A stretch of DNA of 64,000 nucleotides, from positions 3,116,501 to 3,180,500 of the forward strand of contig NZ_CP061718.1 of NCBI RefSeq assembly GCF_014764365.1, written 5' to 3'. Positions 9,410 through 19,096 of this stretch are shown in pieces; position 1 is the first letter of the stretch; each line of letters starts with the position of its first letter. The notes under the pieces were generated by a model that worked only from the letters and a program-made list of their open reading frames with translations, was not told where the DNA came from and made no database searches. Position numbers and translations under genes: made by a program. This stretch comes from Roseococcus microcysteis (GTDB taxonomy: Bacteria; Pseudomonadota; Alphaproteobacteria; Acetobacterales; Acetobacteraceae).

Positions 9410-9836
9410 GGGCGGGCACCATGACGGTCGCTTCGCCCTCGATCACGGGCTTGCCGCCGACGAGGCAGGTGGTGGACAGCGTGGCGCGGCGCTTCGCGGG
9501 GTCCAGCGCCGTCACCTCCACCACCGCCGTCACCGTGTCGCCGATCTTCACGGGCGCGCGGAACTTCAGCGTCTGGCCCATATAGATGGTGCCCGGCCCC
9601 GGCAGCCTGGTGCCCAGCACGGCCGAGATCAGCCCCGCCGAAAGCATCCCATGCGCGATGCGCTGCTTGAACATGGTGCCGGCCGCGTGCTCGGCATCAA
9701 TATGGACGGGGTTGGTGTCGCCCGAGACGGCGGCGAACATCAGGATGTCCGCTTCCGTGATGGTCTTGGAAAACCGCGCCGTCTGGCCGAGGCTGAGGTC
9801 CTCGAAGGCGAAACCGTCCATGTTGCCATTGCCCAT
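9402..9836 (-). CDS. MaoC-like hot-dog dehydratase
   Basis: About 144 residues, single hot-dog domain of the MaoC / R-specific enoyl-CoA hydratase type. The hydratase signature is clear: FAAVSGDTNPVHIDAEHA, containing the catalytic Asp and His, followed by FKQRIAHGMLSAG. It would hydrate trans-2-enoyl-CoA to (R)-3-hydroxyacyl-CoA, supplying fatty-acid or polyhydroxyalkanoate metabolism, or act on a related acyl-thioester. ATG at 9836 and another at 9821 (MDGFAF) are both possible starts. It heads the minus-strand run leading into the LOG gene and ribF. Confidence 0.88.
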   Translation of the reverse strand: MGNGNMDGFAFEDLSLGQTARFSKTITEADILMFAAVSGDTNPVHIDAEHAAGTMFKQRIAHGMLSAGLISAVLGTRLPGPGTIYMGQTLKFRAPVKIGDTVTAVVEVTALDPAKRRATLSTTCLVGGKPVIEGEATVMVPARG

Positions 9837-9885
9837 TCTGTCCGGGGCCAGGGTGTAGCCGCTCAGGCGGGGCGCGCAACAGGCA

Positions 9886-10308
9886 TCAGCGGCGGGTCTC
9901 GGTGCGGCCCACCTGCCGGCTCTGGGCGTCGTAGTGGCGCGTGACGCCATCCCGCGTCTCGGACCGGCCGGTCATGCGGCCCTGGGCGTCGTAGTGGCGC
10001 TGGGTGTCGCCCCGCGTCTCGGTGCGGCCCGCGGCACGGCCCTGGGCGTCATAGAGGCGGGTGGTGTCGCCCCGCACCTCCGCCCGGCCCACGGCGCGGC
10101 CCTGCGCGTCATAGTCGCGCCGGGTGTCGCCGCGGAATTCGCTGCGGCCGATGGCGCGCCCCTGCGCGTCATATTGCCGCAGCGTGTCCCCGCGCCGTTC
10201 CTCGCGCCCCAGGCTGCGCCCCTGGGCGTCGAATTCGCGCTTGGTCTGCCCCGACGCGTCGAGCGCCGGCAGCGAGAGGAGGAGGGCGGTGAGGAAGGCG
10301 GGCCACAT
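9886..10308 (-). CDS. Secreted YD-repeat protein (six 20-residue repeats)
   Basis: 140 residues: a signal peptide (MWPAFLTALLLSLPALDASG) followed almost entirely by tandem repeats of 20 residues. The repeat consensus is YDAQGRxxGRxExRGDTxR; the first copy has FDAQGR and the last YDAQSR. At DNA level the period is exactly 60 bp between about 9890 and 10240. YDxxGR is the core of RHS/YD beta-strand repeats, which in full-size proteins wrap toxins or bind carbohydrate; here they form a tiny stand-alone array. Every repeat is Arg-rich with few hydrophobics, so a small surface or periplasmic binding protein is plausible, but the function is unknown. Confidence 0.75.
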   Translation of the reverse strand: MWPAFLTALLLSLPALDASGQTKREFDAQGRSLGREERRGDTLRQYDAQGRAIGRSEFRGDTRRDYDAQGRAVGRAEVRGDTTRLYDAQGRAAGRTETRGDTQRHYDAQGRMTGRSETRDGVTRHYDAQSRQVGRTETRR

Positions 10309-10337
10309 GATCGGAAGCCTTCCCTGCCCTCATGGCG

Positions 10338-10982
10338 TCAAGAAGGCAGCAATCGGGCGATGGTGACTTCGCGCAATGTGCGATCCTCCAGTTCCAGGGA
10401 GGTCGGCACGGCGTGGCGGGAGAGCGCCTCCAGCCCCTCGCGCGGGAGGTAGGCGCGCCCGGGATCGGCCAGCCAGACCTCGACGCCCGCCGCCGCCATG
10501 GCGCGCAGCCAGGGGAGGATATGGGCGGTCATCGGCGCCTCGTAGCAGACATCCCCGGCCAGGATGACGTCCCAGCGGGGCGGGCTGTCCACCACATCGG
10601 CGGCCAGCGCCGTGACGGAAACGCCGTTCAGCGCGGCGTTGAGGCGGATGGCGGCGACCGCCATGGGGTCTATCTCGGCGGCCTCGACCAAGGCGGCACC
10701 GGATTGCGCGGCGGCGATGGCCGCGATGCCGCAGCCCGCCGCGAAATCCAGCACGCGGCGGCCGCGCACGAGGCCGGGCGCGTCCAGGATGCTGCGCGCC
10801 AGGGCCTGCCCGCCCGGCCAGGCGAAGGCCCAGAAGGGGGGTTCGATGCCCTTCCGCGCCAGGAATTCCTCGCTGGCGTGCCAGATGGGGGTGATCTCGC
10901 TGGCCAAATGCAGCCGGATTTCCGGCACCAGCGGCGCCGTGCCGATGGCGGTCTGCGCCGTGATGAAGCCCTCGGCGTTCAA
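10338..10982 (-). CDS. Class I SAM-dependent methyltransferase, EtfB lysine methyltransferase (METTL20)-like
   Basis: 214 residues. PFWAFAWPGGQALAR precedes the SAM-binding loop VLDFAAGCGIAAIAAA, with an acidic ribose contact in AAEIDPMA and a post-motif AGDVCYEAPM. This combination resembles the METTL20 / ETFBKMT family, which trimethylates lysines on the beta subunit of electron transfer flavoprotein, and also resembles PrmA in part. The start is TTG at 10982, overlapping the ubiA stop (TTGA). The ubiA neighbour fits a link to electron transfer into the quinone pool, but this is inference. Confidence 0.8.
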   Translation of the reverse strand: MNAEGFITAQTAIGTAPLVPEIRLHLASEITPIWHASEEFLARKGIEPPFWAFAWPGGQALARSILDAPGLVRGRRVLDFAAGCGIAAIAAAQSGAALVEAAEIDPMAVAAIRLNAALNGVSVTALAADVVDSPPRWDVILAGDVCYEAPMTAHILPWLRAMAAAGVEVWLADPGRAYLPREGLEALSRHAVPTSLELEDRTLREVTIARLLPS

Positions 10983-11908
10983 ACCCGGCCGACCAGCATG
11001 GCCAGCGCCACCACGAAGCCCACCTCGCGGTTGAACTTGAACAGGGCGAGGCAGCGCGCGGGGTCATGGATGTCCAGCGCCCGGACCTGCCAGGCCAGCA
11101 TCCCCGCCGGCACCAGCAGAGCCAGGTAATACCAGGCCGAAAGCCCCGCCACCGCGCCCGTCACAGCCAGCAGCGCCACCGTCCCGGCATAGCAGGCGGC
11201 GAGGAAGGGCCGCGTGCGCTCGCCGAATTTCAGCGCGGTGGAGCCGATGCCCAGCATCGCGTCGTCCTCGCGGTCCTGGTGGGCGTAGATGGTGTCGTAG
11301 CCGAGAATCCAGAGGATGGTGGCGGCGTAGAGGGGCAGCACCTCCCACCCCAGCGCGCCCGCGGCCGCCGCCGGCCCCATCACCGCGCCCCAGCCGAAGG
11401 TGAAGCCCAGCACCAGCTGCGGGTAGTCCGTCACGCGCTTGGCCGCCGGGTAGAGCAGGATGGGCAGCAGCGACAGCACGCCCAGCCAGATGGCCGTGGC
11501 CGAGAGTTGCAGCAGCACCGCGAGGCCGATGGTGCAGAGAAGGACCAGGAAGGCCACCGCCTGCCGCGGCGTGACGGCGCCGGACGCCAGCGGCCTTCCC
11601 CGCGTGCGCTCCACCTTCGCGTCAATGTCGCGGTCCCAGAGGTCGTTCACCACGCAGCCCGCGCCCCGCATCACGAAGGCGCCCAGCAGGAACAGGAAGG
11701 TCAGCCACAGCCCGAAGCCCCAGGAGGGCGCCAGCAGCGCGATTCCCCACAGCCCGGGCAGGAAGAGCAGCCAGGTGCCGATGGGCCGGTCCGCGCGCAT
11801 CAGCAGCGCATAGGGCCGCCAGGAGGCGGGCAGATGCGCCACCCAACCCTGGGTTCGTATGTCGGTGTAGCCTTGCACGGCGCCATGCAGCACGGCACAT
11901 CGGGCCAT
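10979..11908 (-). CDS. ubiA: 4-hydroxybenzoate polyprenyltransferase
   Basis: Integral membrane prenyltransferase attaching the polyprenyl tail to 4-hydroxybenzoate in ubiquinone synthesis. Motifs: RPIGTWLLFLPG, then the first Asp-rich motif NDLWDRDIDAKVERTRGRPL and the second YAHQDREDD, with about eight transmembrane segments. The start is uncertain: ATG at 11908 gives 309 residues, and a GTG about ten codons later is also possible. The ATG overlaps the start of the divergent rsmE, so the two genes share at most a very short control region. Downstream it overlaps the methyltransferase. Confidence 0.94.
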   Translation of the reverse strand: MARCAVLHGAVQGYTDIRTQGWVAHLPASWRPYALLMRADRPIGTWLLFLPGLWGIALLAPSWGFGLWLTFLFLLGAFVMRGAGCVVNDLWDRDIDAKVERTRGRPLASGAVTPRQAVAFLVLLCTIGLAVLLQLSATAIWLGVLSLLPILLYPAAKRVTDYPQLVLGFTFGWGAVMGPAAAAGALGWEVLPLYAATILWILGYDTIYAHQDREDDAMLGIGSTALKFGERTRPFLAACYAGTVALLAVTGAVAGLSAWYYLALLVPAGMLAWQVRALDIHDPARCLALFKFNREVGFVVALAMLVGRV

Positions 11909-12671
11909 GTCCATCCCTCGGGTCCATATGGAACAGGCGCTGGCGGAGGGGGCGGAATGCGCCCTCACCCCCGCCCAGGCGCATCATCTGGGCGTGGTGC
12001 TGCGCCGCGCCCCCGGCGCCGCCCTGCGCGCCTTCAACGCCACCGATGGCGAGTTCGACGCCGAACTCACCGCCCTGCGGAAGGAGCGCGGCGCGGTGCG
12101 GATCGGCCCCCGCCGGCGCGAACCCGTGGTGGAGCCCGAATTGCGCGCCCTCATCGCGGGCCTCAAGCGCGACGCCATGGGCTGGGCGGTGGAAAAGGCC
12201 ACCGAACTCGGCGCCACCCGCATCATCCCCGTGCTGACGCGCCGTTGCGTGGCCGAGGGCGGCAAGACCGAACGCCTCGCCGCCATCGCCCGGGGTGCGG
12301 CCGAGCAGTGCGAGCGCCTGTCGGTGCCGGTGGTGGACTCCGCCCGCCCGCTCCACGCCGTGCTGGACGCTTGGGACGGTGCGCCCCTGTATGTCGCCGC
12401 CGAACGGCGCGAGGCCCGCCCCCTGCTGGAATTTTTGCCAGTATTGTCAGCGCCTTGTGCCTTCCTGGTCGGCCCCGAGGGCGGCTTCGAGCGTGCCGAA
12501 CTTGACGATCTCGCCCGGCGGCCCTTTGTTTCACTGGCCTCGCTCGGGCCGCGCATCCTCCGCGCGGAGACGGCGCTGGTGGCGGGTCTGTCGGCGATGT
12601 CCCTCTCGCTCGACCACCCGCCTGACGCATCAGGAACACGAGCACCGCATGTCCAACCCCGGCCAGGCTGA
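11907..12671 (+). CDS. rsmE: 16S rRNA (uracil-1498-N3)-methyltransferase
   Basis: 254 residues. An N-terminal PUA-like RNA-binding domain (LTPAQAHHLGVVLRR, then FNATDGEFDAEL) is followed by a SPOUT methyltransferase domain with the knot motifs FLVGPEGGFERAELD and LGPRILRAETA. It methylates U1498 in helix 44 of 16S rRNA. ATG at 11907 fits the family N-terminus. The 3' end overlaps the gshA start by about 23 bases, so the last residues after the knot are not family-typical. Confidence 0.94.
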   Translation: MSIPRVHMEQALAEGAECALTPAQAHHLGVVLRRAPGAALRAFNATDGEFDAELTALRKERGAVRIGPRRREPVVEPELRALIAGLKRDAMGWAVEKATELGATRIIPVLTRRCVAEGGKTERLAAIARGAAEQCERLSVPVVDSARPLHAVLDAWDGAPLYVAAERREARPLLEFLPVLSAPCAFLVGPEGGFERAELDDLARRPFVSLASLGPRILRAETALVAGLSAMSLSLDHPPDASGTRAPHVQPRPG

Positions 12672-13992
12672 CCCGACGCCGATCACCCACGCGCGTCAGT
12701 TGGCGGAGTGGTTCGCCGCCGGCTGCAAGCCGCGCGAGGCCTGGCGCATCGGCACGGAGCACGAGAAGTTCGGCTTCCGCCGCGCGGACGGCACGCCGCC
12801 GAGCTACGAGCACCAGGGCATCCAGGCCATGCTGGAGGGCATCCAGGCCAAGGGCTGGGCGCCCATCACGGATGCCGGGAACGTCATCGGCCTGACGCGC
12901 GGGGGCGAATCGGTCAGCCTGGAGCCGGGCGGGCAGTTCGAACTGTCAGGCGCGCCCACCCAGACCCTGCACGAGACGCGCCTGGAACTGGCCGCGCATC
13001 TGCGCGACGTGCATGAGGTGGCGGCCCCGCTCGGCCTCGGCTTCGCCGGCATGGGCTTCCACCCGGTGGCGACGCGCGAGGCGATGCCCTGGATGCCCAA
13101 ATCCCGCTACAAGATCATGCGCCGCTACATGCCGCTGAAGGGCGGGCTCGGCCTCGACATGATGCTGCGGACCTGCACCGTGCAGGTGAACCTCGACTTC
13201 GGCGACGAGGCCGACATGGTGGAGAAGCTGCGCGTCTCGCTCGCCTTGCAGCCGCTGGCCACCGCGCTGTTCGCCTCCTCGCCGCTGCTGGAGGGCAAGC
13301 CCTCGGGCTTCAAGTCGCTGCGCGGCCGCGTCTGGACCGACACGGACCCGGACCGCACCGGCATTCCCGCCTGCGTCTTCGAGGAGGGCTTCGGCTTCGA
13401 GCGCTTCGCGGAATATGTGCTGGACGTGCCCATGTATTTCGTGGCGCGGGACGGCGTGCTGCACGACGTGGCGGGTGCGAGCTTCCGCGACTTCATGGCG
13501 GGCCGCGTGGAGGCCCTGCGCGGCATCCCCGCCACCATGGGCGATGTGGCGGACCATGTGACCACGGTCTTCACCGAGGTGCGCCTCAAGAAATTCCTGG
13601 AGATGCGCGGCGCCGATTCCGGAAGTGCCGCCATGATCCTGGCCAAGCCTGCCTTCTGGGTGGGGCTGCTCTATGACGACGCCGCGCAGAAGGCCGCGCG
13701 CGCGCTGACGCGGGCCTGGACGCTGGACGAGATCATGGCCATGCGCGCCGAGGTGCCGCAACAGGCCCTCCAGGCGCGCATCGCCGGGCGCGAGTTGCGT
13801 GACGTGGCGCGCGAGGTGCTGGCCATCAGCGCCGGCGGGCTGCGCGCGCGCGGGTTGGGCGAGGAGGCTTATCTCGCACCGCTCTGGGAGATCGCGGAAA
13901 GCGGCATGACGCAGGCGGACCGCATCCTCCAGCTCTACCACGGCCCCTGGGCGGGCGATGCCGCCCAGGCCCTCACCTTCTGCGAGATGTGA
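12649..13992 (+). CDS. gshA: Glutamate-cysteine ligase, class II (plant/proteobacterial type)
   Basis: ATP-dependent first step of glutathione synthesis, joining glutamate and cysteine. 447 residues from ATG 12649 (MSNPGQADP). Motifs typical of this class: RIGTEHEKFGF near residue 45, SLEPGGQFELSGAP, MPKSRYKIMRRYMP and TCTVQVNLDF. Length and motifs match the alphaproteobacterial / plant GCL, not the E. coli type. It partly overlaps rsmE, and coaBC begins in its final codons, forming a tightly packed plus-strand operon. Confidence 0.96.
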   Translation: MSNPGQADPTPITHARQLAEWFAAGCKPREAWRIGTEHEKFGFRRADGTPPSYEHQGIQAMLEGIQAKGWAPITDAGNVIGLTRGGESVSLEPGGQFELSGAPTQTLHETRLELAAHLRDVHEVAAPLGLGFAGMGFHPVATREAMPWMPKSRYKIMRRYMPLKGGLGLDMMLRTCTVQVNLDFGDEADMVEKLRVSLALQPLATALFASSPLLEGKPSGFKSLRGRVWTDTDPDRTGIPACVFEEGFGFERFAEYVLDVPMYFVARDGVLHDVAGASFRDFMAGRVEALRGIPATMGDVADHVTTVFTEVRLKKFLEMRGADSGSAAMILAKPAFWVGLLYDDAAQKAARALTRAWTLDEIMAMRAEVPQQALQARIAGRELRDVAREVLAISAGGLRARGLGEEAYLAPLWEIAESGMTQADRILQLYHGPWAGDAAQALTFCEM

Positions 13993-15176
13993 CCATGCTG
14001 CACGGCCGCCGGATCCTGCTGGTCGTCTCGGGCAGCGTGGCGGGGTTCAAGGCGCTGATGCTGGCGCGGCTGCTGCGCGCGGAGGGGGCCACGGTGCGCG
14101 CCGTGCTGACGGCGGCTGGGGCGCGCTTCGTCACGAAGGAATCGCTGGCCGCCATCACGGGCGAGGCGGTGCAGGATGACCTCTGGGCCGCCGAGGCCGA
14201 GATCGGCCATATCCGCCTGGCGCGCTGGGCGGACATGGTGGCCGTGGTGCCGGCCTCGGCCAACCGGCTGGCGCAGATGGCGCATGGGCTGGCGGACGAC
14301 CTGGCGGGGTGCATTCTGCTCGCGACCCGCGCCCCGGTGCTGGTGGCGCCGGCGATGAACCCCGCCATGTGGGAACACCCGGCCACGCGCGCCAATGTCG
14401 CGCTGCTCGCTTCGCGCGGCGTGCGTTTCGCCGGCCCCGTGGAAGGCGCGATGGCCGAGCCGGAGAGCGGCGCCGGACGCCTGATGGAACCGGACGCGAT
14501 CCTCGCCGAGATCCGCGCGGTGCTCTCGGGCGGGCCTTTGAACGGCCGCCATGTGCTCGTCACCAGCGGGCCCACGCATGAGCCGATAGACCCCGTGCGC
14601 TACATCGCCAACCGCAGCAGCGGAAAGCAGGGGCACGCCATCGCGGCCGCACTTGCCCGGCTGGGCGCGCGCGTCACGCTGGTCAGCGGCCCGGTGCAGG
14701 TGCCGGACCCGGCGGGTGTGCAAGTGGTCCGCGTGCAGACGGCGCGCGAGATGCTGGCGGCCTGCGAGGCCGCACTCCCCGCCGACGCCGCCATCTGCGC
14801 CGCCGCCGTCGCCGATTGGCGCGTGGCCGCCGCGGCCGGGCAGAAGATGAAGAAGGAACCGGGGGCCGATGCGCCGACGCTCGCCATGGCGCTGAACCCT
14901 GACATCCTCGCCACGCTCTCGCGCCATGCGCGCCGCCCGCGCCTGGTGGTGGGTTTCGCCGCCGAGACCGAGAAGGTGGTCGCCCACGCCCGGGACAAGC
15001 TGGCGCGGAAGGGCTGTGACTGGATCGTGGCCAATGATGTCTCGGGCGATGTGATGGGGGGGGCGGAGAATGCCGTCCACCTCGTCACCGCCTCGGGCGT
15101 CGAGGATTGGCCGCGCGCGCCGAAGGAGGAGGTGGCGGCGCGCCTCGCCGCGCGGGTCGCGGAGGCGCTGGCATGA
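13989..15176 (+). CDS. coaBC: Bifunctional phosphopantothenoylcysteine decarboxylase / phosphopantothenate-cysteine ligase
   Basis: Two consecutive steps of coenzyme A synthesis. 395 residues: an N-terminal flavin-dependent CoaC domain ([31 protein letters not shown], and [13 protein letters not shown] with the substrate-clamp Asn) and a C-terminal CoaB domain ([25 protein letters not shown], the nucleotide-binding segment; later the AAVADWR and KMKK region). It starts within the last codons of gshA (ATG at 13989 or 13995) and overlaps dut by four bases. No interruption is seen. Confidence 0.96.
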   Translation: MTMLHGRRILLVVSGSVAGFKALMLARLLRAEGATVRAVLTAAGARFVTKESLAAITGEAVQDDLWAAEAEIGHIRLARWADMVAVVPASANRLAQMAHGLADDLAGCILLATRAPVLVAPAMNPAMWEHPATRANVALLASRGVRFAGPVEGAMAEPESGAGRLMEPDAILAEIRAVLSGGPLNGRHVLVTSGPTHEPIDPVRYIANRSSGKQGHAIAAALARLGARVTLVSGPVQVPDPAGVQVVRVQTAREMLAACEAALPADAAICAAAVADWRVAAAAGQKMKKEPGADAPTLAMALNPDILATLSRHARRPRLVVGFAAETEKVVAHARDKLARKGCDWIVANDVSGDVMGGAENAVHLVTASGVEDWPRAPKEEVAARLAARVAEALA

Positions 15177-15607
15177 TCCGGGTTCTGGTGCAGCGCCTGC
15201 CGCATGGCGCCGACCTGCCCCTGCCCGCCTATGCCACCGAGGGCGCGGCCGGCATGGACCTGCTGGCCGCGCGCGACCTGACGCTGCCGCCCGGCGGCCG
15301 CGCCTTGGTGCCGACCGGCCTCGCCATCGCGCTGCCGGAGGGTTACGAGATGCAAGTGCGCCCGCGCTCCGGCCTCGCGCTCAAGCATGGCGTGACGGTG
15401 CTGAACGCGCCGGGCACGGTGGATGCCGATTATCGGGGCGAGGTGGGCGTCATCCTGCTCAACACCGGGGACGCCCCCTTCGCCATCGCCCGCGGTGACC
15501 GCATCGCCCAGGCCGTCTTCGCGCCCGTGACGCGCGCGGGCTTCGAGGAGGTGGTGGTGCTGCCCGAAACACGGCGCGGCGCCGGCGGCTTCGGTTCCAC
15601 GGGCTGA
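15173..15607 (+). CDS. dut: dUTP diphosphatase
   Basis: Hydrolyses dUTP to dUMP and pyrophosphate, keeping uracil out of DNA and supplying dTMP synthesis. 144 residues from ATG 15173. The five trimeric dUTPase motifs are visible: [47 protein letters not shown] and the C-terminal GGFGSTG arm. Its start overlaps the coaBC stop (ATGA). The coaBC-dut pairing is common in proteobacteria. Confidence 0.97.
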   Translation: MIRVLVQRLPHGADLPLPAYATEGAAGMDLLAARDLTLPPGGRALVPTGLAIALPEGYEMQVRPRSGLALKHGVTVLNAPGTVDADYRGEVGVILLNTGDAPFAIARGDRIAQAVFAPVTRAGFEEVVVLPETRRGAGGFGSTG

Positions 15608-15625
15608 CACCCCATATCCGCCGCC

Positions 15626-16426
15626 ATGGACCTCGATTTCACCGAAGACGAACTCCAGCGCTACTCGCGGCACATCCTGCTGCGCGAGGTGGGCGCCATC
15701 GGCCAGGCGAAGCTGCGCGCGGCGCGCGTGCTGGTCGTGGGCGCGGGGGGGCTGGGCTCGCCGCTGGCCCTGTATCTGGCGGCGGCCGGGGTGGGCACGC
15801 TGGGGCTGGTGGACCATGACGTGCTGGAACTCTCCAACCTGCAAAGGCAGGTGGCGCACGCCACCGCGCGCATCGGCCAGCGCAAGGTGGACAGCGCGGC
15901 GGAGGCGCTGCGGGGCCTGAACCCCGAGGTGAAGCTGGAGCTCCATCCCCGCCGCATGGACGCCGCCGCGGCGCGGGAGCTGATCCCGCAATACGACGTC
16001 ATCTGCGACGGCACCGACAACTTCCCCACCCGCTTCCTGCTGGGCGATGCCTGCCATCTGCTGGGTAAGCCCTTGGTGAGTGCGGCCGTGCTGCGCTTCG
16101 AGGGCCAGCTTTCGGTGTTCCGCGCGCATGAGGGCGCGCCGCACCCCTGCCACCGCTGCCTGAACCCCGAACCCCCGCCGCCCGGCCTCGTGCCGAGCTG
16201 CTCCGAGGCGGGTGTGCTGGGCGCGGTGGTGGGCGTCATGGGCACCTTGCAGGCCACCGAGGTGCTGAAGCTGGTCATGAACATCGGCGAGGGCATGTCC
16301 GGCCGCCTGCTGCTGTGGGACGCGCTGGATGCGCGCTTCCGCACCGTGCGCCTCCGGCGCGACCCGGCCTGTGCGCTGTGCGGCGAGCATGCCACCATCC
16401 ATGACCTTTCGGCGCACGGGGCGTGA
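15626..16426 (+). CDS. moeB: ThiF/MoeB/HesA family adenylyltransferase
   Basis: E1-like enzyme that adenylates the C-terminal Gly-Gly of a small sulfur-carrier protein (MoaD for molybdopterin, or ThiS). 266 residues with the nucleotide-binding GAGGLGSPLALYLAAAGVG, the Arg finger region SNLQRQ, CDGTDNFPTRFLL and zinc-ligand pairs PCHRCL and ACALC. No C-terminal rhodanese domain is present, so it is the short MoeB/ThiF form. Target carrier cannot be told from sequence. It overlaps the DsrE-like gene. Confidence 0.92.
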   Translation: MDLDFTEDELQRYSRHILLREVGAIGQAKLRAARVLVVGAGGLGSPLALYLAAAGVGTLGLVDHDVLELSNLQRQVAHATARIGQRKVDSAAEALRGLNPEVKLELHPRRMDAAAARELIPQYDVICDGTDNFPTRFLLGDACHLLGKPLVSAAVLRFEGQLSVFRAHEGAPHPCHRCLNPEPPPPGLVPSCSEAGVLGAVVGVMGTLQATEVLKLVMNIGEGMSGRLLLWDALDARFRTVRLRRDPACALCGEHATIHDLSAHGA

Positions 16427-16812
16427 GCGCGCCCCCTATCCAGACAAGCTTGGGCGTGCTGCTGATCTCGGGCGGGCATGAACGCGCGCATTACGCGCTG
16501 ATGGTCGCCACCGCCGCCGCCGCCATCGGGCGCAAGGTGACGCTCTTCGCCACCAATGCCGGATGCAGCGCGCTTCTCGCCGACAACCCCTTGTTGCTTG
16601 ATGCGCGCGAGGCGAGGCTGGCCGCCGCCGGCATCGCCACCCTCGCCGAATTGCTGGAGGCCGCCGAAGCCTTGTCCCTGCGCCGCATCGCCTGCGAGGC
16701 CGGGCTGCGCGCCGAGGGCCTGCACGAGGCGCCGCTCGCGCCCGGCGTGGAGGTGGCGGGAATCGTGACCTTTCTCGCCGCCGTGGGCACGGGCCAGGTC
16801 GTGACGCTGTAA
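16423..16812 (+). CDS. DsrE-family-like small protein
   Basis: 129 residues from a GTG at 16423 that overlaps the moeB stop (GTGA). The segment LGVLLISGGHERAHYALMVATAAAAIGRKVTLFATNAGC has the alternating beta-alpha pattern and position of a putative catalytic Cys seen in the DsrE / peroxiredoxin-like (PF13686-type) family. These proteins handle persulfide sulfur or bind disulfide partners. Being coupled to an E1-like sulfur-carrier activating enzyme makes a sulfur-transfer role plausible, but this is inference. Confidence 0.7.
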   Translation: MSAPPIQTSLGVLLISGGHERAHYALMVATAAAAIGRKVTLFATNAGCSALLADNPLLLDAREARLAAAGIATLAELLEAAEALSLRRIACEAGLRAEGLHEAPLAPGVEVAGIVTFLAAVGTGQVVTL

Positions 16813-16880
16813 TCCGAGGCTTGCGCCGTCATGCTTCGATGCGGCAGCCTTCCCGGAACGATGACCGGGGAGAATGAAGC

Positions 16881-17791
<911 letters not shown>

Positions 17792-17795
<4 letters not shown>

Positions 17796-19096
17796 AGGGC
17801 CTCGACGCCCAGGCCGCGCTCAAGGACATGCTGCTCGCCGGGCTGGTGGCACTGGGTCTCTTCGCGCCGCTGGTGGGGCTGCGGACGGATGTCTCGCCCA
17901 CCGGCGCGCTGTTCATCCGCACGCGCTGGACGGATGTGGCCATCATCGTGGGCCTCGTCATGGCGGGGCGGCTTGCCATGCACGTCTTCCTCGCGCGGCG
18001 TGAGGCGCGGGCAGCCATGGCGGACCTTTCCAGGCCCGGCCGCTTCGCCACCCAGGCCGCCTTCCTCGCGCGCATCCTGGGGCCGGTGCTGCTGGGCGTG
18101 GCGCTGCTGCTGCCGGCCATTCCCGGCGTGGGGCGCTATGAGCTCGACCTCGGTATCCTGGTGCTGACCTATGTGATGCTGGGCTGGGGGCTGAACATCG
18201 TGGTCGGCCTCGCTGGCCTGCTCGACCTCGGCTACGTCGCCTTCTACGCGGTCGGCGCCTATTCCTATGCGCTGCTGGCGCAGTATTTCGGCTTCTCCTT
18301 CTGGCTGTGCCTGCCGCTGGCGGGCATCCTGGCGGCCTTCTGGGGCATCCTGCTGGGCTTTCCCGTGCTGCGGCTGCGCGGCGACTACCTCGCGATCGTG
18401 ACGCTGGCCTTCGGCGAGATCATCCGCATCGTCCTGCTCAACTGGGTCTCGCTGACGGGCGGATCGAACGGCATCTCGGGCATTCCGCGCCCTTCCTTCT
18501 TCGGCCTGCCCTTCTCCATGGAGGGCGGCCCGGGCACCTTCGCGGGCTTCTTCGGCATCGAGCCCTCGCCGGTGCACCGCGTGATCTTCCTGTATTACCT
18601 GATCCTGGCGTTGGCGATGCTGACCAACTGGGTCTCCATCCGCATCCGCAAGCAGCCGCTCGGCCGTGCCTGGGAGGCGATGCGCGAGGACGAGATCGCC
18701 TGCCGCAGCCTCGGCATCAACATCCGCAACACGAAGCTCTCGGCCTTCATGATCGGCGCGATGTTCGGCGGCTTCGCCGGCGCCTTCTTCGCCACGCGCC
18801 AGGGCTTCATCAGCCCCGAAAGCTTCACCTTCATCGAGAGCGCCATCATCCTCGCCATCGTCGTGCTGGGGGGCCTCGGCAGCCAGATCGGCGTCGCCAT
18901 CGCGGCCATCGTCATGATCGGCGGCTTCGAGCTGTTCCGCGACCTGGAAGAGTGGCGGATGCTCGTCTTCGGCGCCGCCATGGTGCTCATCATGGTCTGG
19001 CGCCCGCGCGGCCTGGTGGGCAGCCGCCAGCCCACCGTGGTGCTGCGCGAACGCCGCCGCATCGGCAGCGAGCATGTGGCCGAGGGCCGCGGCTGA
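17792..19096 (+). CDS. livM: Branched-chain amino acid-type ABC transporter, permease LivM
   Basis: 434 residues, second membrane subunit. An extra N-terminal pair of helices (residues 1 to about 100) precedes the core, as in long LivM proteins. Core motifs: [32 protein letters not shown], the coupling loop [16 protein letters not shown] and [15 protein letters not shown]. Its stop codon overlaps the livG start (TGATG), indicating coupled translation. Confidence 0.94.

Noticed and set aside
9890-10240. Regular 60-bp DNA repeats resembling a CRISPR-like array
   Set aside because: The repeats are contiguous, have no unique spacers, keep an open frame with variation mainly at third and selected codons, and encode a YD-repeat protein.
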